Assembly: GCA_035315065.1 (NCBI GenBank)
Contig: DATFYM010000175.1
Coordinates: 1-47,556, forward strand
Reading direction: 5' to 3'
Length of the DNA: 47,556 nucleotides
Origin: DATFYM01 sp035315065
GTDB taxonomy: Bacteria > Acidobacteriota > Terriglobia > UBA7540
This document shows positions 26,257 through 33,529 of the stretch, one piece after another (position 1 is the stretch's first letter; each line of letters opens with the position of its first letter). The notes under the pieces are model-generated. The model did no database searches and had not been told where the DNA came from. It worked only from the letters and a program-made list of their open reading frames with translations. The position numbers and the translations under genes are program-made.

Positions 26257-27507
26257 ATGGCCCCTCAAGAGTTGGAAGGCGAGTTCCGCAAGATCATTGG
26301 AGACCTTGGCGCGCCCCTCGCAAAGCTCAGCAAATCGGACAAAGCGGCTCTCAAGCACCCCTTGGATACCGATGCGGCTAACGGCTTGGATCCAGCGTGG
26401 GAGCTACGAAGCCGATGGGCGGCCGGACTTGCGCTCCCCGAACCAATTTGCACCGCGACACTCATCGCAAAGGCCCTCGCGGTGGAGGACATCGCTCGAA
26501 ACTTGGGAAGGTTGTGTACATCCCAGAAGGTAATTGACGCTTCCGCACCAGCCACGGCCTTGGATTCCAAGTTGAGTGTGTGGAATGTTGAATCGGTCCT
26601 GTCTGTACTGCCCCGCGTGGGCAAGAAGCTCGCGACAGCACCTAGCGGAACCGCACTTTCACGAAACGCACCCACAGTCCTCCGAAATGAAGCTGCTGTT
26701 GCCTTACTGAGGACCATCCAACGAGCAGCCCAAATGTTTCTCGACCAGGAACCTCCCAAGCTCACCAAGCAGCAAAGGCAGAGGAGGACAGCAGCGATCA
26801 ACAGTATTCTTGATTTGGCCTTTATTGCAGCGGACGGGAGCCGCTCCGCCCAGGTCTGCGGAGCAGCTCTGGAACTGGTGGACTCTTTGGGAAAGAGGTT
26901 AGGCTTCGCGCCGGTCGAAGAAGCTATGGAAGGCGAATGGTTCCAATTCACGTCATTACCTGGGGTATTGATTACGGATTTGATATCCAAGGGGTGCCTG
27001 CGAGACGCCGAATTTCTGGCCTACCGGGCTCGACTTTTGCCGGAGTCGAAGTTAAGCCTTGAGAATGCGATTCGAACCATGCTTCGTGAAGCCGCCCCGA
27101 CTGTCCCAATGGCTTCCCGCGAGTGGCCCGAAGAGTTTCTTGGGCAGAAAAAGGTCGCCGATGTCAGGAGCATGCAAATTGACGCCTCCAGCGATGTGAC
27201 GCTGGAACGTATGGCGGTGCTACTTCTCGCCTCCTGGGACGCCAAGGAAGACGGAGAGCGCGCACTCCAGTTATTTCAATTGGTTAGCGGCGTCTGCAGG
27301 AATGGCTTTCGGCTTTCCCTCGGCGGCGACCTTGATCAGATCACCCCCTTTGATCGAGCCTTCCATGAGGCGAGCGGAGTTGAGATCCTCCCCGGCCAGT
27401 TGGTGAAGCTATCCCGCCCATGGGTTCAGTGGGGGGACGGCTCAACCGTTCGCATTATTATCCGCGCGCTGGCAGAACTGCCGAGGCAAGCCCCAAGCTA
27501 CCGATGA
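26257..27507 (+). CDS. Unknown 416-residue helical protein beside an Hsp70-like gene
   Basis: An intact gene of about 416 residues that I do not recognise. It is mostly helical, soluble, without signal peptide or membrane segment. The start (MAPQELEGEFRKIIGDLGAP) at 26257 is preferred to the track-like longer frame that runs through the transposase remnant. Notable stretches are PKLTKQQRQRRTAAINSILD, and several Leu-rich helices at residues about 260-340. Codon use is less GC-biased than in neighbours, hinting at transfer. A degenerate Hsp70-like ATPase starts 46 bp after its stop with a good ribosome binding site, so the two probably formed an operon in which this protein was the ATPase's partner. 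Confidence 0.75.
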   Translation: MAPQELEGEFRKIIGDLGAPLAKLSKSDKAALKHPLDTDAANGLDPAWELRSRWAAGLALPEPICTATLIAKALAVEDIARNLGRLCTSQKVIDASAPATALDSKLSVWNVESVLSVLPRVGKKLATAPSGTALSRNAPTVLRNEAAVALLRTIQRAAQMFLDQEPPKLTKQQRQRRTAAINSILDLAFIAADGSRSAQVCGAALELVDSLGKRLGFAPVEEAMEGEWFQFTSLPGVLITDLISKGCLRDAEFLAYRARLLPESKLSLENAIRTMLREAAPTVPMASREWPEEFLGQKKVADVRSMQIDASSDVTLERMAVLLLASWDAKEDGERALQLFQLVSGVCRNGFRLSLGGDLDQITPFDRAFHEASGVEILPGQLVKLSRPWVQWGDGSTVRIIIRALAELPRQAPSYR

Positions 27508-27553
27508 GCCTCGTAGCCGGTCTGACCAGACGGGGTGACAAACGGAGGTCCTA

Positions 27554-28182
27554 GTGGCGGATCAAATCAAAACGATCTGGATCGGCTTGGACTGGGGTAC
27601 CCATTCCTCCAAGTGGTGGTACACAGCCGAAAACCTGGATGAACATTCGTTCGGGCCGAGCGCGGTTCCTGCGGTAGTCGACTCAACGGTATCGGGAAGG
27701 CACCACCTTAAGGCTGGTGCGGGAGCGAACAGTCGTCCCGGCAAACGCCGTTGCAGGACGCCGCCTGAAGAGACGCCTGATCGAAGACACCATGGGAGCC
27801 GATTACTGGGAAGCAAGACGTGAGGACACCGGCACCAGTCTGGGAGATGTCGCCGTATTCAGTCTTTGTGTTTTGTTGGGCGACGTTGCAGAAAACGTGA
27901 GAGCAAGGGGCCTGGAGTTTCTTGCCGAGAGCCAGATCCGCCTCCGTTTTTCCATGCCGAACTGGGTCGGGGCGAGACCTGAGGATCGAAAAGCTCGCCA
28001 GCGTTACGGAGGCTCTGCTGGACCGCCGCATACCGACGCCTGTGGCCAAAAGGACCAGTGTAGTCGCGCTTTCCCTGGATTGGCCTGCGGAGCCCCTTGA
28101 GAGGGCGAGGCGTGCTGTCTCAATGGGGGCAGGCAACAAAGCCTTAGGCTTAGGGCAGCTCTGCTACCGCGACAGCGGTTAG
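27554..28182 (+). pseudogene. Broken Hsp70/actin-like ATPase gene
   Basis: A GTG start with ggagg five to six bases upstream gives IWIGLDWGTHSSKWWY, the phosphate-binding loop of the Hsp70/actin superfamily. After about 50 codons the homology jumps to a second frame (LKRRLIEDTMGADYWEA, EDTGTSLGDVAVFSLCVLLG) and near 27970 to a third (LRIEKLASVTEALLDRRIPT). At least two frameshifts and a missing C-terminal three-quarters make it non-functional. The upstream partner gene remains open. The remains suggest an acquired two-gene module that is decaying. Confidence 0.75.
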
Positions 28183-28248
28183 GGCGCGCAGGCGTAGGAA
28201 TCTACCGTTGCTGTTTCGTGGAGGTACGTTATCTTCTTCGGGAGGACT

Positions 28249-28500
28249 TCTTTGTCCCTGCTGTTAGACGCCGCGTTTGCCGTCGGCCATCATACGCTCC
28301 GGAAGGATGGTGTTGATCCGGCTCAGGTGCCCCCCACCTTTGAATCTCAGCCCTCGGTCCGAAACATTCGAGATTCAAGATTGAAGATTCAAGATTGAAG
28401 AATTCAGGATTCAAGATCGAAGACTCAAGATTGGAGAATTCGAGACTTAGGATTCTCAAGATCGGAACTCAGGATTGGAAAACTCGAGATTTGAGCCTAG
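28249..28500. repeat. Left copy of a direct repeat with BrnA-like remnant and heptamers
   Basis: tttgtccctgctgtt at 28251 begins about 125 bp that recur at 29239 (offset 988), followed in both by arrays of gattcaagattgaa-type heptamers (28370-28500 here). Together the copies bracket the PIN/AbrB gene pair. Confidence 0.8.
28264..28340 (-). pseudogene. C-terminal remnant of a BrnA-like antitoxin (left copy)
   Basis: Minus-strand reading gives LRFKGGGHLSRINTILPERM and a stop at about 28264. Long-chain BrnA/RHH antitoxins end in a similar KxxGxGxxxRINxIL segment. Everything upstream has been replaced by a heptamer array, leaving about 28 codons. Confidence 0.5.
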
Positions 28501-28877
28501 AGTTTCTCCGCTCCATTCAGCTTGCTCAAGTCTCGGTCGAACGTGCCCAGTGGCAAATGTCCAGCTTTCCGGGCCAGTTCGAGCAGGAGGCAATCGGAAA
28601 AACTCACTGCCGGCCGCTGGCGGAATTGCACCAGGGCGGCGGCGACGATGTCCGAATCTTGTAAGGTGAGGTCCTTATGGTTAAGGAGTGTTTCAACCGC
28701 CGAAGCAATCTCAGCGGGGCCACGTTCATAGACGGCCGAAAGGACCCAGACTGCTTCTGCGAGCGCCAGGACGGAGACCCATACGCCACCCTCCACCCAG
28801 CGTGTGGCGGTCGCAACCTGCCTGGCGTCGTCCCGCGTGAGCAGTCGAACGAGGACGTTAGTATCAACGGCGCGCAT
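28497..28877 (-). CDS. PIN-domain toxin, VapC-like ribonuclease
   Basis: About 126 residues of the PIN family. The acidic residues are in place: Asp in MRAVDTNVLVRLL near the start, Glu in LALAEAVWVL, Asp in VSFSDCLLLELA, and Asp in LGTFDRDLSKL. It should cleave RNA in the presence of Mg or Mn when released from its antitoxin. ATG at 28877 is chosen because it starts the family motif and overlaps the antitoxin stop by 14 bp, a usual arrangement for co-translation. The upstream TTG-type extension is not used. The stop lies at the edge of a heptamer array, but the domain is complete. Confidence 0.9.
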   Translation of the reverse strand: MRAVDTNVLVRLLTRDDARQVATATRWVEGGVWVSVLALAEAVWVLSAVYERGPAEIASAVETLLNHKDLTLQDSDIVAAALVQFRQRPAVSFSDCLLLELARKAGHLPLGTFDRDLSKLNGAEKL

Positions 28878-29127
28878 GCCGCTCCCGCACATACCGCCTG
28901 ATTCCCTGCTTCAGTTCAGCGAGTGTGCGAGGCCTGGGGTGCCGATCCGGGAAAAGAGCCCGATGGACATCCTCCCAACTGTATCGCGCCGATCGCCGCA
29001 CCACGATCTTTTCGCCCTCTTGATTCCACTCCAGAACCGATCCGGGGCCGATCCCGAGTCTCCGGCGCACTTCCGCGGGCACGGAAATCTGACCTTGCGC
29101 GGTGACTTTAGAGCGAGCCAATGCCAT
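28864..29127 (-). CDS. AbrB/MazE-like antitoxin
   Basis: An 87-residue protein with a SpoVT/AbrB swapped-hairpin DNA-binding domain in residues about 5-48 (SKVTAQGQISVPAEVRRRLGIGPGSVLEW) and a toxin-binding C-terminal tail (LAELKQGIRRYVRERHARR). It neutralises the PIN toxin encoded directly downstream, with a 14-bp overlap, and probably represses its own promoter. The pair is flanked by direct repeats at 28249 and 29237. Confidence 0.9.
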   Translation of the reverse strand: MALARSKVTAQGQISVPAEVRRRLGIGPGSVLEWNQEGEKIVVRRSARYSWEDVHRALFPDRHPRPRTLAELKQGIRRYVRERHARR

Positions 29128-29236
29128 GCATTCATCTTACCACGGTAATGGGTAGGAAGCAGGAGTCAAAGACGCGGAGAGCCAGGGACCAGGAGTAAGT
29201 TTGAGGTTCCTTGAGAATCTGGCCGCTTGGCAATTT

Positions 29237-29500
29237 CTTTTGTCCCTGCTGTTTACCAGCCGCTCTTGCCCTCGGCGATCATATGCCTCGGAGAATGGTG
29301 TTGATCCGGCTCAAATGCCCCTCACCCTTGGACTTCAGCCCCTTGGCTCGCAACATTCAAGATTCGAGATTGAAGATTATTGAGGATTCAAGATTCTGGA
29401 TTCAAGATCTGAAGACTCGGGATTGAAGATTGATTCTGGATTCAAAATTGAAGATTCGGGATTGAAGACTCAAAAACATTCAAGATATTTAAGATTGAGG
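29237..29500. repeat. Right copy of the direct repeat with heptamer array
   Basis: tttgtccctgctgtt at 29239 starts the copy of the 28249 repeat, about 75-80 percent alike by eye. From 29355 to 29500 follow units of gattcaagattc, gattgaagattc and similar. The paired copies point to a duplication that enclosed the toxin-antitoxin pair. Confidence 0.8.
29260..29345 (-). pseudogene. C-terminal remnant of a BrnA-like antitoxin (right copy)
   Basis: Minus-strand reading gives LKSKGEGHLSRINTIL and then, after a one-base deletion, RHMIAEGKSGW and a stop. It is truncated by the heptamer array at the same place as the left copy, so the truncation came before the duplication. Confidence 0.5.
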
Positions 29501-29522
29501 GTACAGGATTGCAAGATCAAGG

Positions 29523-29580
29523 TTCAGCGTGTGACATCACGCTGTGCCGGCTCCTCAGTAAACAAACCGGTAAGCGGTTT
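29523..29580 (+). repeat. Two adjacent hairpins
   Basis: cagcgtg/cacgctg (loop tgacat) and acaaacc/ggtttgt (loop ggtaagc) are two perfect 7-bp stems within 60 bp. No gene is next to them on the plus strand. They may be recombination or termination remnants. Confidence 0.5.
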
Positions 29581-29629
29581 GTCTGCTGTCATCTGTGGAA
29601 ACGCCGAGGTGTTGTCTGTCGCTCGATTC

Positions 29630-29860
29630 TGAAGACACCACTACGGCTGGAAACATCACCGCGGCTGGAACATCATTCGGCTGGGACATCGCTACGGCTG
29701 GGAGGGGACCGCGGCTGGAAACATCACTACGGCTGGAGCATCGATACGGCTGGAATCACTACGGCTGGAAACGCCACCGCGGCTCGAACATCACTCGGCT
29801 GGAGGATCACTACGGCTGGGAGGGTACCGCGGCTGGAAACATCACTGTGGCTGGCAAGGT
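29630..29860 (+). repeat. Minisatellite of 15-18 bp units
   Basis: About twelve degenerate units around catcactacggctggaaa, alternating tacggctgg and cgcggctgg. Some units are exactly 18 bp, others 15. The array ends inside the last codons of the broken four-helix-bundle gene on the minus strand. The plus-strand frame stays open, but no start signal supports a gene. Confidence 0.85.
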
Positions 29861-30335
29861 TTACCTCCGTTCCGAATACGTTCCAGCTCCTTGAGGAACT
29901 CGGCGCGATCGTGCGCTGACTTGTCGGCACGGCGCGTCTTTCGCTCACGTAGCGCTGACCCTTCAGCTCCGAGTCGCGCAGCATTCGAGTCCAGGCGCCG
30001 ATTTGCTTGGAGATGCTTTCGGTTCTCGATTTCAGATTCCGGATCTCGGACTCAAGACCAGCGAAAAGGGAAATCTTCGCCAGCAGGCACAGCATCGAGC
30101 GAACCTCGCCGGCTGAGCCGCGCGCGATATAGAGGAAGGTCAAGAGCTCCTGATTGGTGCCCCGCTCGAACCCTTCGGCAACGTTGTTGGAAACCGAGAC
30201 CGCGGCGCGCTCGATCTGGTCGCGCAGAGAATATCGTCATTGAAAGGCGGGGTTCTCTGTCAGTTCGTACACCTCGACCGCCAGATCGATGGCCGCTTGC
30301 CAGACGGGAAGTTGCTCGAAGCGCTCGTACTTCAT
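29842..30335 (-). pseudogene. Four-helix-bundle (S23-type) protein, disrupted
   Basis: From an ATG at 30335 the frame reads MKYERFEQLPVWQAAIDLAV, typical of the small four-helix-bundle family, but meets an in-frame TGA about 32 codons in (after ENPAFQ). Homology continues in the same frame (YSLRDQIERAAVSVSNNVAE, TFLYIARGSAGEVRSMLCLL) and then shifts frame near QRYVSE to RKTRRADKSAHDRAEFLKEL. One nonsense codon and one frameshift make it a pseudogene. Members often sit in rRNA spacers or accessory regions; function unknown. Confidence 0.8.
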
Positions 30336-30384
30336 TGAAGCCCCCCTTCCAGGTTACGTGTCTGCGAATCTCCCCAAGTTCAGG

Positions 30385-30640
30385 ACAAAACATTCCGGAT
30401 TCCGGATTCAGGACCAAGACCTGTCGGCAGCGTGTCGACCTTCGCGACAAACATTTCCAGATTCCGGATTCCGGATTCAAGACCCTCAAGATTCCTGACC
30501 TCGCTTTGGAATCCGGAATTCAACACCAAGACCGCCAAGATTCCTGATCTTGCTCTTGCAATCCGGAATTCAACACCAAGACCCTCAAGATTCCTGATCT
30601 TGCTCTTGAATCCGGAATCTTGAATCTGGAATCTCTTTCT
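30385..30640. repeat. Heptamer array downstream of the UPF0182 gene
   Basis: Units like attccgg, attcaag and gattcctgatcttgct; a block of about 52 bp (aattcaacaccaagaccctc and on) is present twice in tandem near 30515-30600. It lies at the 3' end of the UPF0182 gene and may act in termination. Confidence 0.75.
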
Positions 30641-30648
30641 GACGCCCC

Positions 30649-33417
30649 TCACTTCGGCGGCTGAGCTTGCGCCATGCGCTTGATGACCTCGCCCAACTGT
30701 TTGATTTCCGCGCCGTACCCGGCCCAATCACCCTGGCGCAGCAATTGTTGCGCGCGCTCGTAGTGCTGATTCGCCTGGCGAGCGAGCGCCTGCAAGTCGG
30801 CCGCGCCCGATGGGGCCGACGGGGCCGACGGGGATTGACCCGCGGTGGCCGCATTGCCCGTCGGCGCACTGGAGGAGACAGTGCCGCCGAAGATTCGGGA
30901 GAGCGCGGCGTCGAGCGTCGCTTCCATCACCACGTTGTCCGAGTAGGCTACGATGACGCGCTTCAACTGCGGCAGGGCGCCGCCCGCCTCGGCGCTGAGG
31001 TAGAGGGGCTCCAGGTACAGCACCGAATTGTTCACCGGGATCACCAGCAGCGTGCCGCGGATCACCTTCGACCCGCCCTGCCCCCACAGAGTCAACTGCT
31101 GCGAGATGGTGGGGTCCTGGTCGATGCGTGATTCGATCTGCTGCGGTCCGTAAATCAGCTTCTGCTTGGGGAAGGCGAACACCAGCACCTTGCCGTAGTT
31201 GGGGGCGTCGCAGCGCGCCGCCATCCAGGCGATCATATTGTCCTTGCGCGGCGGCGTGAAGGGCACCATGAGGATGAACTCTTCCCGCGTGCCGACCTCG
31301 GCCAGCTTCATGATGGTGTAATAAGGAGGCATCGCCTGCCCGCTGTTGGAACTGGCCCCGCCGCTCTGCGCCACCCGCCACAGGTCCTCCTTGTTGTAGA
31401 AAACGCGGGGGTCGGTCATGTGGTAGGCCGCGTACTTCGCCGCCTGGATGGAGAAGAAATCGATGGGATAGCGGATGTGCGACCGCAGGTCCTCGGGCAT
31501 GGCGTCGAGCGGCTCGAAAACACCGGGAAAGATCCGCGCGTAAGCCTGGATCAAGGGATCGGTAGGATCGCTGATGTAGAAGTGGACCCGGCCGTCGTAG
31601 GCGTTGACGGTGACCTTCACCGAATTGCGAACGTAGTTGCCGAGGTCGCCGGTAGGCTCAGAATAGGGATACTTCTCGGAAGTGGTGTAGGCGTCCAGCA
31701 TCCACACCATCGCCCCGTCTTGGGTAATCACCAGGTAGGCGTCGGTGTCGAAGCGTAGGAAGGGGGCGAGACGAGACGCGCGGTCGATGATCTGGCGATA
31801 AATTATCAAGCGACTCTCGGGGCGAATGTCGCTGGAGAGCAGGATGTTGAGCTCGCCGAACTTCACGGTGAAGAGCAGGCGCCGGAGCACGTTTCCCACC
31901 GTGACTCCGCCTGTCCCTTGATAGGTGGCGTAAACGTCCTGGCTGCCGGAGGGGTAATCGAACTCCTTGTTGCGCGTGTCCACAAAGCAGTACTCGTTCG
32001 ATTGCTCGCCATAGTAAATCTCCGGCCGGGCGATGCGAATGGGGGGGATGCTCGACGCCGGCGGAATGTCCTTGATGAAAAAGACCGGCAAGCCGTCGGA
32101 CGTGATCTCGTTCACTGGGCTCATGCACAGGCCGTAGCCGTGCGTGTAGGTGAGGTGTTCGTTGATCCAGCTTCGGTTGGGCAAGCTGGAGGCGGTGAGC
32201 TCGCGGGGCGAGAGCGATACCTGCCGGTACGTCCCGTTGATCCAGTAACGGTCGTTATCGACGTGAAGGAAATCGTAGTAGGTGCGGATCTCCTGGAGCT
32301 GGCCAAAAGTGGTCTTGAGCGGAGTGTGGTCCCACAGGCGGACGTTGCGCATGGTGGCGTCGTTGGACCGCACCGCGTTGAGCGTGAGGTCCTCGACGGC
32401 GGAGAAGTTGCGCTCCTCAAAGCGGTCCAGGGCGTAAGCCTTGCGGGTGAATTCAATGGCGCGGGCGATGTAGAGACGCTCCTTATCGAGCTCGTTGGGC
32501 GCCACAATGTAGCTCTGGATGATCGCGGGATAGATTTCGCCGCCGATTATGCCCACCACCACCAGCAGGCCCAGGCTCCAGAGCGCGGGCCGGAGGCTGC
32601 CGCGACCGCTGCGGATTCCCGCCGCCACGAAGGCTACCGCCGCCAGCAAGGAGAGAACCAGCAGAATGCGTAGGACGGGCAGGGTGGCCGCCACGTCCGT
32701 ATAGCCGGCGCCGAAAACCTGCCCGCGCGGCGAGTACAGCAGGTCGTACATCGCCAGGCGAAAGCGGTAAGCGATGGCGACGAAAATCAGCGCCGCCACC
32801 GCCATCAGGTGGATTCGCGCCTCGCGGCTGAGCGCAGGACCGCGCTGCGTTACCCACACGCCGCCCTCGATGAAGTAGAGGAACAGCGCGCTCAGCAGGC
32901 AGGCGATCAACACCAGCATCACAAAGTGATAAAGGAACCACACGAAGGGCAGGCGGAAGAGGTAGAAGCTGAGGTCGATCCCGAACAGCGGGTCGGCCTG
33001 TCCCATCAGCACCGGATGCTGCGCCAGCAGGTATTCCATCCAGTGCGTCTGCGCCCACTCGCCGGTGAAGAAGCCCACCAGCAGCACGCCGGCCCAGACC
33101 AGCCAGCCCAGGATCGCCCCCAGCCGCTCGAGTCCGGGGACCTCGATCGTCCCGTCGTGGACCTGAAATCCGCGATGCCGGGCCAACCGGCGCGCGAGAA
33201 GGAGATTGGCGCCCACGATCACCATGAAGCCGAGACCCGCCAAGCCGCTGAGGAAGATCTGCGACTTCAGGACCGTGGTGTAGAGAATTCGGAAGCCTTC
33301 CTGGTTGAACCAGATCCAGTCCACCAGCAGATCGATGCCGTTGGAGAACAAGGGTCCGAAAATCAGGAGGAAAACAAACACACCCACAATTACCCGTACA
33401 ATTCGTTGTCGATTCAT
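30649..33417 (-). CDS. UPF0182-family membrane protein
   Basis: A 922-residue protein of the UPF0182 (COG1615) family, normal length about 900-1000. Residues 1-310 hold about seven membrane segments, beginning IVRVIVGVFVFLLIFGPLF. A large extracytoplasmic domain follows (about 320-840) with family phrases such as YIARAIEFTRKAYALD, YYGEQSNEYCFVDT, and PYYTIMKLAEVGTREEFIL. The C-terminal tail has a Pro/Ser/Gly linker and a helical end. The biochemical role of the family is not known. Start ATG at 33417. It is followed by a heptamer array and preceded by the CadC-like gene on the same strand. Confidence 0.93.
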   Translation of the reverse strand: MNRQRIVRVIVGVFVFLLIFGPLFSNGIDLLVDWIWFNQEGFRILYTTVLKSQIFLSGLAGLGFMVIVGANLLLARRLARHRGFQVHDGTIEVPGLERLGAILGWLVWAGVLLVGFFTGEWAQTHWMEYLLAQHPVLMGQADPLFGIDLSFYLFRLPFVWFLYHFVMLVLIACLLSALFLYFIEGGVWVTQRGPALSREARIHLMAVAALIFVAIAYRFRLAMYDLLYSPRGQVFGAGYTDVAATLPVLRILLVLSLLAAVAFVAAGIRSGRGSLRPALWSLGLLVVVGIIGGEIYPAIIQSYIVAPNELDKERLYIARAIEFTRKAYALDRFEERNFSAVEDLTLNAVRSNDATMRNVRLWDHTPLKTTFGQLQEIRTYYDFLHVDNDRYWINGTYRQVSLSPRELTASSLPNRSWINEHLTYTHGYGLCMSPVNEITSDGLPVFFIKDIPPASSIPPIRIARPEIYYGEQSNEYCFVDTRNKEFDYPSGSQDVYATYQGTGGVTVGNVLRRLLFTVKFGELNILLSSDIRPESRLIIYRQIIDRASRLAPFLRFDTDAYLVITQDGAMVWMLDAYTTSEKYPYSEPTGDLGNYVRNSVKVTVNAYDGRVHFYISDPTDPLIQAYARIFPGVFEPLDAMPEDLRSHIRYPIDFFSIQAAKYAAYHMTDPRVFYNKEDLWRVAQSGGASSNSGQAMPPYYTIMKLAEVGTREEFILMVPFTPPRKDNMIAWMAARCDAPNYGKVLVFAFPKQKLIYGPQQIESRIDQDPTISQQLTLWGQGGSKVIRGTLLVIPVNNSVLYLEPLYLSAEAGGALPQLKRVIVAYSDNVVMEATLDAALSRIFGGTVSSSAPTGNAATAGQSPSAPSAPSGAADLQALARQANQHYERAQQLLRQGDWAGYGAEIKQLGEVIKRMAQAQPPK

Positions 33418-33529
33418 AGTGCAGTTATCTTACACCCGAAAGGCAGGAGTCAGGAGCCGGGGTGAAAACACGCAAACTTCGTGTCTTGTCCGTAGTCCTC
33501 CCCCCGGGCGGGAGGTCGGTTCTCCCGGC

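Noticed and set aside
29630..29860. CRISPR array
   Set aside because: Units are contiguous and only 15-18 bp with no spacers, and no cas gene is present.
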